A program made the position numbers and the translations under genes. Of a stretch of 64,000 nt of DNA, positions 29,756 to 41,900 are shown one piece after another. Source of the stretch: Stentor roeselii. Its lineage: Eukaryota > Ciliophora > Heterotrichea > Heterotrichida > Stentoridae. The number at the start of each line of letters is the position of its first letter. The stretch's first letter is position 1. The stretch covers positions 1 through 64,000 of the forward strand of contig RSEH01000253.1 of NCBI GenBank assembly GCA_006503475.1. The letters are read 5' to 3'. Below the pieces are notes generated by a model. It was given only the letters and a program-made list of their open reading frames with translations. It searched no databases and was not told the DNA's origin.

Positions 29756-30569
29756 TAATAAAGGAAGGGATTGGGATGAGATGTTGAATTTATAAATGGA
29801 ATGATTATGGGTTTAGAGAGATTGAAGAGATTATTTTTTTATGAGGAATTGGATTTTTGATAGGAAATAGAATGATTGAAAGTGAAATGAGAATTGAGAT
29901 GTTAGAAGTAATTTAAGAACGGATCAAAGACATAAGAAATGACTTGATAGGTGAAAAAATATAGAAACTTTGAATTTAGACAGTTCAACTTCAACCAAAT
30001 AGCCAGCCTTGGTATAACCGTTTGGGTCATTGAAGACAGTTTAAAGGTGATAATTTTCAAGGAATTAAACAGTTTTTAGCAGGTTGGTGAATAGTTTGGT
30101 TGAATCTGAAGTGTTGCTTCCTCCTGCTTTCTGTGACTTGTAAAGGAGCATTTATGAACTTTCCCTAAGTTTATAAAATATGTAAAGAATTGAGCGAGTT
30201 GTGAGTCTTTCGATGTGGTATTGTACATCATTTTTACTTCTAAAGTTTTTTAATCAAAATTTGTCTGTTATTGGAAGAAAGTGGCTTGGATTTCGCATTG
30301 ATCAAAATAGAAACTCTTCAATCACTTTCAATAAGCCTTAGTTAATTTCTATGATTTTTCTTATAATTTGTAGAAAGAACTTCAGTGATTCCTTATAATG
30401 AAAATTAGAATTTTGCAATAAGAGTTCTTTCGAAACTCCTGGCATCGGCAAATATTCGACTAATTTTAAATCCCAGGTTGATAATCGCTTAAGGTTTGAT
30501 GAGTCAGACTGGATCTCATTCTGTCAATTTTAATTTATATTAAATCTTTAAATTCATTATATGAAATCA
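29756..30569. other. Island DNA without a supported gene
   Basis: No gene can be supported. On the minus strand, 30000-30450 has short protein-like pieces broken by many stops; the family is not recognised. The block TCAGACTGGATCT near 30505 also occurs near 5624, hinting at a shared ancient remnant. Confidence 0.4.
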
Positions 30570-30890
30570 TCAATTTAAAAAGAAAATTATCAGATGATCC
30601 TGAAACTCATTGTTCCAATCTCTCTCAAAATTCAAATCTACCTTAAGAGAAGTTGAAAGATTTATGCAGTGATGAGTCCAAAGTCCATACCTGTTAATAA
30701 TGACTGCTAAAGTGATAGGTTACTGCATGAAAGCCAACCTGATGAAAACAATTTGGAGAAAACTGGAATAATTGAGTTATGATGATGAGGTTGTCTTAAC
30801 ACGGTTTGATGGAATTTTCAATCTAAAAATCAGGCATTGTAGAATGGTTTAATCATTATTTAAATCTTGAATAGAAGTTTTTTTAATTAG
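30570..30890 (+). pseudogene. Decayed copy of the MGC-type lipidated protein gene
   Basis: The sequence aligns by eye with 7320-7640: GTGATGAGTC...GTTCATAC-like (30668-30690), TTGGAGAAAACTGGAATAAT (30753-30772), GATGATGAGGTTGT (30781-30794), GGTTTGATGGAATTTTC and ATGGTTTAATC at the end. The ATG and the MGC start are lost, and several stops and length changes are present. It lies upstream of an AAA/nuclease unit, whereas the intact gene lies downstream of one, so it was not simply duplicated in the same block. Confidence 0.75.
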
Positions 30891-31260
30891 TTGAGTTAAA
30901 GCCTGTTTTGGATACTAACCTATTATTTATTATGCTTGTTTGAAGTGTATTCAAGTTTTATGATGCACTCTATAAGTTACAGGTAATATCAGGAAATTAA
31001 AAAAATTTAACAATAACTTTTGATATGATTAACAAGCGAGAATCTTATCAATAAATTTTCTTCTAGTCTCTTGAAATGAAATATTTAATTTAATTAATCC
31101 TCAGCTACTCAAAAGTAAAACAATTGTTTATTGAAAACCTTCTGAATCAAAAAATCCTGAAATAAGGATCTTTAAATAGCTCCAAAATAAAAATTTAAAT
31201 TTAGCATATTTTAATGAAATCTCGAAAGATTACTTTGATCTAGATTCACAGGTTCAAAGA
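30891..31260. other. AT-rich spacer, no gene seen
   Basis: No open frame of note and no recognised repeat between the MGC relic and the next 5' module. Confidence 0.45.
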
Positions 31261-32007
31261 TCTTCTGTATTCTAAGAATAAAAGTTTTGCAAGGCTTGGA
31301 GACACAACTTTTGGGTCTGTCTCAGAGACCAAAAATTTCAAAGTAATATTTATATCGATGAAGAGGGTAGGTAAAAATAGGAAAAAAGTTCAATGAAAGC
31401 ATGCTGAGAATGATTCACATGCTCGAGAGTGACTCTGAAAAGCATATTGATAAAATAAGGTCAGAATAGACCTATATAATAATGGCAGTCAGATTGTTTA
31501 AGAGAGAAAACATCTTAATTAATCAACCTTAGTTTTAATTTCGCAGTGTTTCGGCCTTATTTGAGACCCGTTTGATCATCGCTAGGTTGAGTTTGTAGGA
31601 AGCTGCTGGTGGGCGGTGCACCTTTTGAAAGAAATCCATTGGGTTAGGAGTGTTTCATTCGCTTGCCAAATTAGTTTGTACTTCTTTCTGAAAAGAGTCA
31701 TTAGTTGGGTATTTCTGCGCGAGAGCCTTCTAAGACTACTCTCCTAGCCTTACATCGAAAAAATAGACCTTTACATATAAACTAGACATCGCAATCCGAG
31801 TCCGATCAAAAATCCATTCATGTAACTTAGGTTGATGTACCAAATTATCTAAAAAAACAGAAAAATCATTTGTTTAAGCTCTACTCGAAAATTGAAATTA
31901 CTTTAATCAGATTCATTAAGAATCAAAATTTAATATTTCAACACTTTATACCTTTTATCTTTTCCTAATCCTACCATTTTCCCATTTAATCTCAGCCGTA
32001 TATATAA
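31261..32007 (+). repeat. Conserved 5' module of the AAA/nuclease unit, copy B
   Basis: Blocks shared with 2080-2799 and 22604-23110 in the same order: GAGAGTGACTCTGAAAAG (near 31424), GAGAGAAAACATC (near 31505), AGAGTCATTAGTTGGGTA (near 31700), CTCTCCTAGCCTTACA (31740-31755), AAAAACAGAAAAATCATTTG (near 31855), TCATTAAGAATCAAAA and TTTAATCTCAGCC just before the gene. A short inverted repeat (GGTCT / AGACC) occurs near 31315. No promoter element can be named. Confidence 0.65.
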
Positions 32008-34014
32008 ATGTTTGCCAGGGTCCTTAGAAACTCTGAACTAAATGCAAAATCGATTCTTTATAGGAATTTTACTGAAACTTCATTCAAAAACTTGTTTTAT
32101 CTTGGAAGTGAGTTTAACGATATACTAGAAGGAAATAAAGTGTATGCTGATAAGACTCTATTCCTTAAATCTTTCTTGGAAGAGAAATATTTGTTGGTTA
32201 CGAGACCGAGAAGATCGGGGAAAAGTTTAAATTTGAGTATGGTCGAAAGATTCTTTCAGCCTTTAGTCTCTGAAGATGGAATCATTTCAAGGGACGAAGA
32301 GAAAAAGGAAAACTTTCAGAAATTTGAGATAAATAAGGAAACTCTTCCTTACAATCCTATAACAAATGAAAAACAAGAAACAAAATTTATTGACCTTCAA
32401 GGAAGTCTACCTGTGATTAAATTAATTATTACTGATGCTAGACCAGAAAGTAAAAGACACCTTGAAATTTATTTAGCAAGCGTACTTCAAACAGCCATTC
32501 GACCTCATAAGTATCTACTTAAATCACCAAAGGTAGATCCTGATGATAAAATTATATTAAAAAATTACTTTAAAAATGATAAGTTCGATAATCTCTACGA
32601 TATTATGATTATAAACACTTTAGCTACTCTTATAAGGTGCTTAAAAGCGCATTATGGAACTAAAGTTGTACTTTTAGTCGATGAGTATGACAAGTTCCTG
32701 ATATCTCTCGCTTTACAAAACTCTGAGTTTTATGGACATGGGTTGAACCTATATTCCGAGATTTTTCTATGCCTTAAAGGCATAATTGAAAACGACGTTC
32801 AATTCTCGTTATTTACAGGAGTATCAAGAGCAGCCAAGATAAACTCTCTATCTGGTCTCAATTGTTTCTTTCATGATTCTGTAGAGAAATCTTTATTTTC
32901 GGAATTTTACGGCCTAACTGAAACAGAAGTTGATAAAATGATTGAACAGTCTCAGATGATTATGAAAGAGAAATTCGATTTCGAAAAAGTTAAAAAACAA
33001 ATAATAAAATATTATAACGGATACAATATACAAGGCAAGACAATATATAATGCTTATTCTGTAATAAATTGCCTAAATTTTTTGACGAAAAATGATCCCG
33101 ATCCTTATTCAGCATACTGGTCTAATAGTGGCTCAACAGAACTTCTTTATAACTCAGTCCAACATTTACCTACAACAAAATTTCTTGATTATCTAAATGA
33201 AAAAAACTCGATTACCTTTGCCCCTATTAATTATGTTTTTAATGAAATAAGTGATGGTGATGAAAAAAATATAAATATTTTCAGTAAAACTGTATTTAAA
33301 GACTCTGATTCATTTTTGACTTTAATGATGGATGCTGGGTATTTAACAAAAGTGACTGATAATGAATATCGCTTACCTAATAAAGAAATTTTTGAAAACT
33401 TTCACAACCAAATCGGACCTCAATGGTTGAAAATTAGAATGCCATATTTACCTAATGCTTCATATGTCGATCAAGAAATAGAAGACATCAAAACGTTTTG
33501 TTCATCATTTCAAATAAAAATTCTGGATAAAATCATAATAGATGATACCCTTGAAAATATATTCAAATCTTTACTGTACTTCAGTTCTTACAATTCAATA
33601 AATCGTTTAGAAAAGTACAGAGTATTCTTGGAACATTCAACAGAACAAAAAAAAAAGATCTATATGGCTCTTTTACCAAATGAAAATTCGGATACTCTTT
33701 TTATCATTGAATATAAAAATGATTACAATTTAAGTAATACAGTACAAATTAACAATGAAATGCTTCGAATAATGGAATTGTATGCTAGTGAAGCTATAAG
33801 GATTTGTAATGAGTATCAAAATATAAAAAAAATTATCATGAGAGCTGTTGCTTTTGTTATTGTCGAAGGTAAATGGAGAATTTTTGCTGAAGAGGTTCAG
33901 TTTAGTGAAGAAGGATTGAAATCAGCGATTGATAGTTTCAATAAAGGTGAGATTGACGAGGAAGATTTTATTAATGGATTATCGAAATACGCAATCAAGA
34001 GAGTTAGTAGTTAA
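32008..34014 (+). CDS. AAA-ATPase-like protein with C-terminal PD-(D/E)XK nuclease domain, copy B
   Basis: 668 residues, collinear with copy A (2800-4821). Landmarks: Walker A-like TRPRRSGKSLNLS near residues 65-77, the shared VSEDGIISRDEEK, Walker B VVLLVDEYDKFL with the normal Asp-Glu, FTGVSRAAKINSLSGLN, YYNGYN, and the nuclease core SDTLFIIEYKND with MELYASEAI. All expected ATPase and nuclease residues visible to me are present, so this is the best candidate for an active member. The N-terminus MFARVLRNS...SILYRNF is again a basic leader like a mitochondrial presequence. It ends KYAIKRVSS like copy A. The biological role is unknown; relatives in other genomes are usually multicopy. Confidence 0.87.
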   Translation: MFARVLRNSELNAKSILYRNFTETSFKNLFYLGSEFNDILEGNKVYADKTLFLKSFLEEKYLLVTRPRRSGKSLNLSMVERFFQPLVSEDGIISRDEEKKENFQKFEINKETLPYNPITNEKQETKFIDLQGSLPVIKLIITDARPESKRHLEIYLASVLQTAIRPHKYLLKSPKVDPDDKIILKNYFKNDKFDNLYDIMIINTLATLIRCLKAHYGTKVVLLVDEYDKFLISLALQNSEFYGHGLNLYSEIFLCLKGIIENDVQFSLFTGVSRAAKINSLSGLNCFFHDSVEKSLFSEFYGLTETEVDKMIEQSQMIMKEKFDFEKVKKQIIKYYNGYNIQGKTIYNAYSVINCLNFLTKNDPDPYSAYWSNSGSTELLYNSVQHLPTTKFLDYLNEKNSITFAPINYVFNEISDGDEKNINIFSKTVFKDSDSFLTLMMDAGYLTKVTDNEYRLPNKEIFENFHNQIGPQWLKIRMPYLPNASYVDQEIEDIKTFCSSFQIKILDKIIIDDTLENIFKSLLYFSSYNSINRLEKYRVFLEHSTEQKKKIYMALLPNENSDTLFIIEYKNDYNLSNTVQINNEMLRIMELYASEAIRICNEYQNIKKIIMRAVAFVIVEGKWRIFAEEVQFSEEGLKSAIDSFNKGEIDEEDFINGLSKYAIKRVSS

Positions 34015-34714
34015 GTAATAGTTTTAGTTTCAAATATACTTTAATATCTAATGATTGCATTAATCAATAAATTTTGAATATCTTTTGGTTATATACTCAC
34101 AAAAAAATATTTATGTTATTAATAAGGAGCTGATTTATTTAGTTGAAGTTGAATGGTGATAAATTTTCTTTTTTCGCAGTTTGACGCTATATATAATGAA
34201 TAATATTTGAATGGCCGTGTTATTCCTAACCAAGATAACTTAATATGAATTTAATCTTATAAGTCATCAAAGGATAAAAAACTCAGAGATGAGTAGAACT
34301 GATTTATTATAATAAACATTAAGAATTTGTTCAATTTTAAATAATTTATACTTGATTTTAAGTTGAAAATAGGCTGTAAAACCATCAAAGTTCTATTGGT
34401 AAATCGATTATTATTAATTCTAAGATTTTTTAGTTAGAGGTACATTCGCTTGGAGGTGCGATTTGAATGAGTGAATATTCCTTCTTTATTTAAAATTCAA
34501 AGCTTTTGATAGCTTTTAGAAAGCACTAGTAAAGAACATTTCGATTTAAAAATTTAAATCTTTCCAAAGATTCTTCGGTATTAAAGATTAAAATTTTTCA
34601 TCTTCTTATTGATTTATCAATCTTTAATTTATTCAGTGCTTGATCAAAAAAGAAACTATTCCTCTTAAACCTTTTAATATAAATACCCTGTAATAATAAC
34701 ATAATAAATTCTTT
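34015..34714. other. 3' flank of AAA/nuclease copy B, then spacer
   Basis: The first 200-250 bp match the 3' flank of copy A (TACTCACAAAAAA near 34100, then a block near GGCCGTGTTATTCC at 34220). The rest is AT-rich with no open frame; the last part is the presumed promoter of the next gene. Confidence 0.45.
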
Positions 34715-35224
34715 ATGAACATTACCAAAAAAATCAGCGACCCTTCTTCAAAATCTCTCAGAAAAAGTCTATCAATTAAAGTATACCGAAATTCAAAAGT
34801 TCTCGACTTTAACTACATCTGGCAATCATCAATTCCAGAATCCTGGAACAGAATAATCGAAAAGAAGAACATTATACCTCTCCAACTACATAAAAACTCT
34901 CGTGATACTCTAGGTTTCCTAGAAGAAACTCAAAAATACATTAGTAGAATTTGCAGTCCAAAAGAGGTCTCAGAATCAGGGCTTCCACCATCATTTACCC
35001 AGTTTCCATCAAAGAAGCGAAAGACTTTATTTCAGTCAAGAAGCGATAATTCAATACTAAGTCCAAAGGCAAAAAATCCTAAACACCCCTCATTTAAATC
35101 TAGAGTGATGAAAAATCGACTTGTTCTTTCAGAGAAGAAGAGTAAAACGGAAATACCGAGTCCGATTATCACTTACCCATATTATTCCCTTCCTGATATC
35201 AGATCGCTTAATATAAAAAAGTAG
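34715..35224 (+). CDS. Basic, low-complexity protein of unknown function
   Basis: 169 residues, rich in Ser, Lys and Pro, with no membrane segment or recognised domain. It has many Ser-Pro and Lys/Arg-rich stretches (KKRKTLFQSRSDNSIL, SEKKSKTEIPSPI). Likely disordered, perhaps cytoskeletal or nuclear. The stop is 20 bp before the next gene on the same strand, whose product has similar composition, so the two may be related small structural proteins. Confidence 0.65.
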   Translation: MNITKKISDPSSKSLRKSLSIKVYRNSKVLDFNYIWQSSIPESWNRIIEKKNIIPLQLHKNSRDTLGFLEETQKYISRICSPKEVSESGLPPSFTQFPSKKRKTLFQSRSDNSILSPKAKNPKHPSFKSRVMKNRLVLSEKKSKTEIPSPIITYPYYSLPDIRSLNIKK

Positions 35225-35244
35225 GTAATTTGATATTCCAGTCA

Positions 35245-35859
35245 ATGGTAATGAATAAATCGAACTCATTAGTTTTTCCATCAGGATTCAGAAAACAAAT
35301 CACTTACCAATCATGTAGATTTGACCTAAACGCCTTGCAAGAAACCAGAAAACTATCAAAGTCCAAAATCAACTCTCCTTCTCCACCTTGCTTATTTGCA
35401 AGAGTGCTAACCCCTGAAATTCCTCTCATGAGAGAAACGCCTGCTCCAAAGAAAGTCACTTCAGATAAAACAATGAACTTTGTCCAAATCTTAAAAAAGT
35501 CCAAATCCGGAAAAAACTTTTTAGTACTGCCAAACTTCGAACTTGTAGGCAAAAAAGTTCCTCATTTTTCAGTCTCTTCACCTTTTTCTGTCAAAAATCT
35601 TGGAGTTACTGATAAGAAAAATTTACAGATTAATAAAAATCGGAAAAAAGCGGAACCTTCTGTTTTCAGGCAAAGTATTGTTAAGAAAATTTACCAAAGT
35701 AAGAAGAATTTTGAAAAAGTTTATTGTAAAAGTGATAGGCCGAAAAAAGTTTTGGTAAAAAAAGTTGAGGAAGGTATTGGGTTGAAAGGAGATGTTTTGA
35801 GAGAACGAAAAGTTTCTTTTAGTATTGAAGGATGGGATGGGAATAGTGAGAGGGGTTAG
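35245..35859 (+). CDS. Basic, low-complexity protein of unknown function
   Basis: I place the start at the ATG at 35245 (204 residues, MVMNKSNSLVFPSGF); a second ATG follows six bases later. The protein is Lys/Ser-rich with proline-containing stretches (SKINSPSPPCLFARVLTPEI) and no recognised domain. No 15-nt intron joins it to the previous gene. It converges on the midasin gene, leaving 70 bp between the two stops. Confidence 0.65.
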   Translation: MVMNKSNSLVFPSGFRKQITYQSCRFDLNALQETRKLSKSKINSPSPPCLFARVLTPEIPLMRETPAPKKVTSDKTMNFVQILKKSKSGKNFLVLPNFELVGKKVPHFSVSSPFSVKNLGVTDKKNLQINKNRKKAEPSVFRQSIVKKIYQSKKNFEKVYCKSDRPKKVLVKKVEEGIGLKGDVLRERKVSFSIEGWDGNSERG

Positions 35860-35929
35860 TTGGCTATACGATAAAATAACTGTACTTAAATCCTAAAATC
35901 CTCATAATTAATACCTTCTAAAATTAAAC

Positions 35930-38900
35930 CTAATTCCTAATCAACTCAAACCACTGTCTAACAACATCAGCCAAAACATGAACTAGCAAATCAGTACTCT
36001 GCACAACCACATAAAACTCAAAAGGAAAATCTTCCAAATAAGGAAAAACCTTAACCGAGCTTTTCCCATCCTTCTTACTAATAACAGTACTTTTCATATC
36101 AAAAACCGAGCTATCCTGATTATCGACAATAACAAACAAGTAAAAAATGCCATCACTTTTCCTAAGACAAGGTCTGACTTTATCCTTATTCATCCTTCCA
36201 TCAGAAATAACAACAACAAGCTGCATTTCATTATTTCCTCTACTTCTTAAAAAACTCTGAGTCTGATTAACAAAATTCGCATAACAATTATCATTTGCCT
36301 TATCCCTTCCATAAGCGAAGTTAAGTTGATTAAGTACAAAAGCTCCATCTTCCGGTAAGAAAAAATTAGAAAAATCATGTAAAACACTTAACCCTTCACG
36401 AATAGCGGCGACAGCAAGTTGTCCAACTTCCAATTTATTCAAAGCCTGAGCGAGCGCAGCGAGTCCTTTTGTCGCAACAGGTCCTAAGCCATTTTGTTTC
36501 ATACTAAAAGAATCATCAATTGCGATTAAGACTTGATATTCTCGAGCAGTTTGTCTTGTCCTTCGAAGCCAAATCTTGTCTTTTCGATAAGAACTTGCGA
36601 TATAAGCTATCACTTTTTTCATATTAATTCTCTTTCCAGTCTTATAATCGCCTTTTAAGCTTTTCGCTTTTGTCGGTTCGAGTAAAATTCTGAGTTGTTC
36701 ACAAAGTTCTGATGAAATTGAAGATGTTTCTCTTTCAAGGTCCTGCCAAGCTTCAATCTCGTAAGCCTCAGGAGGGGTCTGGGGAAGAATTTCGAAGTTT
36801 TCATTGATTTCGCTTTGAATTGATGAAGTTGATAAGACTGGCTGTTTTCCTGATGACCGAGAACCTTCTTGAAATTGAAGAAAAGTTGAAAGACTTGAAG
36901 GCTTTTCTGGTTCTTTTGAAGGTTGAGAGACTTCTGGCTTTGACTGAGGAGTTGAATTAAGAAGGTCTTCATTGCAGTCTAAAATTTGAGTTTCTGACTT
37001 TGAAGGATTTTCAAGATGCTCTGGAAGGTTGGAATTGTTTGGCTCTGAAGACGCTGCTGGAGCTGTTTCAAGACTCGTTTCGGTGAAGGTGTAAAGGTCG
37101 GAAGTCTCTGGTCTTTTAAAGTCTTCGGAAGAGTTTATCACTTGGACTTTGTTTAAAGCTTCATTGTTGGATTGACAGGATTTTGGACCGATTTCACTTG
37201 GTCCTTTTGATTCACTCCATTCAGATTTTAACTTGCTGATTATGTTTTGAGTCTCGCCTTGCTTTCCTGAGTTTTCGTGGCCTTCTAGCATCTTCTGGGT
37301 GTTAGCTTGGAGGTCTTCATTGCCCTGGGCTTGGCTGTCGTATTTGACTTGTTCGCGATTTTTGAATTCATCTAATTTTTTTTCTTCTTCACTTTCTTGC
37401 TCATCTTTTTTATTTTCTTCATGATTTGAGTCGTTTTTTTCTTCTTTTTCTTCATTTTCTTCATTTCCTTCCTTTTCTTCCTTTTCAGACCCTTCTGAAG
37501 CTTCTGAGTCTTCTTCAAGACTATCATCCTGACTTCTTTTATCAACATCGAGTATTTCTTCACTATCTTCTTCTTTCATTTCTTTATCTGAACTTTCCTT
37601 GCCCTGCATGTCGAAATCTTCGACGTCTTCGACGTCGCCTGTTCTATCCTGTGGCATTTCTCCAGCTTTCATATCAGGCGGTTGAGTTAAATCAGGATTA
37701 GCTGTTTCTCTTACACAAGCCTCCGAATTTTCATCAACATCCATACTATTATCTTCATCCATAAGCTGCTCATTCCCTTTCGCTTCTTCAAGTTTATCAT
37801 CTCCTGACTGTTCCTCTTGCAAGTCTTCTTTTTGATCTTCTTGAAAATCATTTTCGACGTCCATGGCTTGATTTTCTTCGCTAATTTCAGAAGAATTTTC
37901 AGGGTTTTCATTGTTTTCTTTGTCTTTCTGCTCACCGAACTGCTCTTCGTCTTCAAGTTCATTTGTGATGTTTTTTTCTCCTCTACCTTCGCCGAGACCA
38001 GTGCCGTTTTGGTCGTTGTCGTCAGGGTCTTGAAGTTCAGGAGGAATGCAGAATCCTTGGGTGAAGAGACTGATGAAAATTGATAATAAAATATGAGTTA
38101 ATTTTCCTAGACTTCGGTAAGTTGATAGAGAAGTACTGTGAAAAGTATTGATTTTTAGGGAAAGTAAATTGATTATTTCTGATGAGGATAATAAGGATGA
38201 TATTTTTGTATTGTAAGTAAGAAGCTGATCTTGAAGAGTGCTTGGAAGAGAAGGATGGTTTAGTAAGGAAGTTAAGGAACGTTCTAGGGTTGTTAGGTCG
38301 GAGATTTCACCGGAAAGAACTGGAGTTTTGAATGTTGATGACTGTTTTGAGTCCAGGTTTTGTTGGAATTGACGAAATTCTTCGGATTTTAAAAAATTTG
38401 ATACTTCTGAGACTAAAGGGGTCAGAGATGCAGGGGTTGACAGGTGAACTTTGAAGGATGAGAGCTCAAGGTTAAGCTTGGTTCTTAATTTAAATAGTTC
38501 TGTCATTAAACTGTTTGCTAGGCCGAGACATGACTCTTTTTCTTCATAGAGTAAGTCTTGGCTGATTGTTTGGGTAAATTGCAAGACTGTCATTTTATCG
38601 ATACATGAATAAAAATAACGCTCGTGAGATGATAGATCAGTAATCCTTTCATATAAGTCAAATCGTGGCAGGTCGAATACTTTCAGATCTGATTGTTTGT
38701 AGTATTTTGAAAATCCTCTGTCATGCAGTTCTTTAAACAGTTCATTTAAAGCGATTTTCTTCTCGTTTTTTCCTGGAAATTGTTTTAGTTCTTCAAGTTT
38801 CTTTATAATTTGAAGACTTAAGCTTTCGAAATCTGAGTCTTCGGAGAATTGATCTTGAACTTTTAATGGTTGCTCTAGTATGTTGACTTGATAAGAATTT

Positions 38901-41900
38901 CTATGTTTTTGAAGCACATGAACTTCAAAAGGAAGTTTAAGCACAGTTTTATACTTAACCACCAACGCATTCAACTGTTTATGAACCTTCGAAACCGAGT
39001 CCTTCCAAAGCAAATAATTCGAAATCTTAAACTTCGCGATTTGAACAATTTCTTTAAGTCTCTCATCAATTTCTTTGTATTGCTCATCAAAAAAGCTTTT
39101 AAACTGCACATTAAAGCTAGAGTAAAAAGCAATAATATGATAAACAGGAAGTACCTGATCACTTGGAATGACTTTCATGAAATCCCTAAGCATTTCCAAT
39201 CTAAACTGAAAAACTCCTAAACTCGACCCTCTAATAAACTCATCTAAAACATCAAACAACTCCTTCCCATTCACTTTCTGCAAATAAAAAACTCTCACAA
39301 GTCTAGCCCAAAGTTTTGCTTCTTTTTCAAAAGCCTTTTGACGAGTCTCTTCCAAAACATTTTCCCAACTCTTAATCTGAAGTTCCCTCCATCTTTTCAA
39401 AACCGCATAAATTTCATTGATTTCTTTTTTAACAGAAACACCTGAATGAGCAAATTTTTCCCAATCTTCTGTTTTCAAAACAACGACTTCTAAAATTCCA
39501 GTCATTTGCATTAAAGGTGTTGAAAAAATCGGTCTTTTTAAAGCTTTATAAGCTAAATACTGGATTTCTTGAATAACTGCATGATCAGGGAACTCTTGGC
39601 TGATTTCAGTCATTCTTTTGAGAAGAGAGACAAGAGGTGAATAAGCCTGCATTGACTCATGAGGGTTTGGGTCTTTGTAGAAGTTGAAGTTTATCACTGG
39701 TTCTTCATATTTTCTCATTAAGGACTTCAGGTGCACTTCCAGAGGTTTCTGCAAGTAACACCCAGGAAAGTTGTAAGGAAGTGAATGAAAAAAACGAGAT
39801 TCCAGCTGATTTTCAAGTCTTCCACATGCAAATTGCCAGTCAATGAACAGGTCAACTATAACTTGCTTTTCTTTTGAACAGACTTGATTCCAAAGAGCCT
39901 CATCTTTAAAAGTTGGAAAAATTTTTTGGATTTGTTTTGATTCTTTTAAGTTTTTTTCTTTTTCATTTTCTTCTGAAGTCTTTTCTCCGATGTTATGTTC
40001 GGATGAGTACCGAGGGATTTGTTTTAGGTGCATTGAGAAGGAATCTTTTGATTTGGTTTGCTTTAGAACTGAAGTTATTAAGTTCCTTAGGAAGTCTGTT
40101 GAACTGAATAAGTGACTTGTTATTAGATGGTCGTTGTAGGATGAAAGTGGAATCGGGTAGGAAAATAACTCGTCTGGCTTTAACGATTCGCTGTGAAGAC
40201 CGAAAAGCATCAGGTATAAGGACTCTAGTAGTGGAAGAGATAAGGGGCTTGTGAATGAAGATGATGAGGAAATTAGAGAGGAGAGAAGATCGGTTAAAAA
40301 CTTTTGGCTTGTTGAAGTTTGCTCTTGGATTAGGAGATTACTTAGACGTGAGTAACTTGGAAGAGATGACAGATAATTCAAAAATTTCTCACTTTCAGGA
40401 TGAACAGGTCGAAGCGAAGGAGCCAACCTAATCGACTTATCATAAAAACATTTCAAAGTTTCCCTATAAAACACAACCAAGCTATTCTCCCACTTAAACC
40501 CCATTCGAAAATCATGAAACCCAATTCTCGTATCAATATTCTTCTGAATTAACGAAACAATCTGACAATAATCTCTATTCAAATCCCAATAAAGAGCATC
40601 AGGATCTTTATTCATCTGCACATAAAGCTTATAAAGCCAAAGTCCCAATGAAGCAGCTTGACTTCTACCAGCGACTTTTTCAATTTTCTCATCACTAAGA
40701 CAACATCTCCTCAGTTCATCCTTCAATTCACTGACATACTTCTCCGGAAGGCAAACCCGTTGAGGCACCTTAGGCCAGGCAAGGATATTATTACAAAGAG
40801 TCCAAAACTTCGGAGCTTCAAGGACACTTGTCTGCTTCATTCCTTGAAAAATCGCTAAAAAATCCTGAGAAATTCCATCAGAAGTCTTTAAAATAGGTAA
40901 AATAACCTCTTTCATAGAAAAACCTTTTTGAATCATCCAAATCGCTTTCAAGTAACTTGAAGGGAAAAAAGTTAAATTCTTCAAAAAAATCACTGAAATT
41001 TTCAGGTCTTGTAAACATTGAAGCAGGTGCTTAAAAAGGACTTGTTCATAAATTTCGAAAATTTCTTCTAAAAATTTTCTTTCTTCACTTTGAAAAGATT
41101 GCTTGTTTGAAAGGACGGGAACGATGAGTTCATTTGAATCTTCGTCGATTACTTTGACGAAAGACCTGGCCTCTTGGGACTCTGCAGCTTTTCCGGATAA
41201 CATCAGGGCAAACTCTCGCTCGGTCACTAGTAAAGGACCTGCCCCGAGGACTGGAAGAGGGTTGGAGGAACGACGAGACTTGTAAGAACTAAGCAGGCCT
41301 TTTGGAAGAGGAGGATTAGAGGAATCGTCTAGTTTTTTCATGATTTTCCAGCAGAGTAACTCACTTGAACTACGGTTTAATAACCAGAAATGTTTCAAAT
41401 CTTCTAAAGTCAAGGGTTTTAAAGGGTTTTTTAAGGGTTTTAATGATTGCCTTGGGTACACTTGGTTGGAAACTGATAGATAATGGAATAAAGAGTTTTC
41501 TAGGTTAAGCACTGGTAAGAATAAATCGCAAGAAGGAAGAAGATGTTCAATAGTCTCACAGCCGACTGCTTCACATCTTTTTTTCACGTCAAAATGACAA
41601 GATCCACTTAAAAAGCACTCTTTGGCTTCTTGTGTTGAATTTTCACTGCAAAATCCAAGATCTTCTAAAAAATAAGCCTTAACAGGGTCCTCTAAGAACT
41701 TTTCAATACTCTGTAAAAATCTCAATCCATTTACCTTCAAATCACATTCTTCCCAATTCCCCTCTTCTAGTCCATAAGCGATTTTCAAAGCTTCTTTCCT
41801 GTTCATCACCCTTTGCAACTGTTTACAAAGAGCAGCTTGCGCAATACTCATCTTTCCAACGCAAGAAAACTCTTCCAAACTAACTGAAAAAATGCGATTA

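Noticed and set aside
35225-35244. Intron joining the 169- and 204-residue genes
   Set aside because: No 15- or 16-nt GT..AG segment spans the gap; both have their own ATG and stop, so two genes are simpler.
37360-37980. Tandem GAA/TCTTC-rich repeat
   Set aside because: It is the Asp/Glu-rich coding region of midasin, not an independent repeat.
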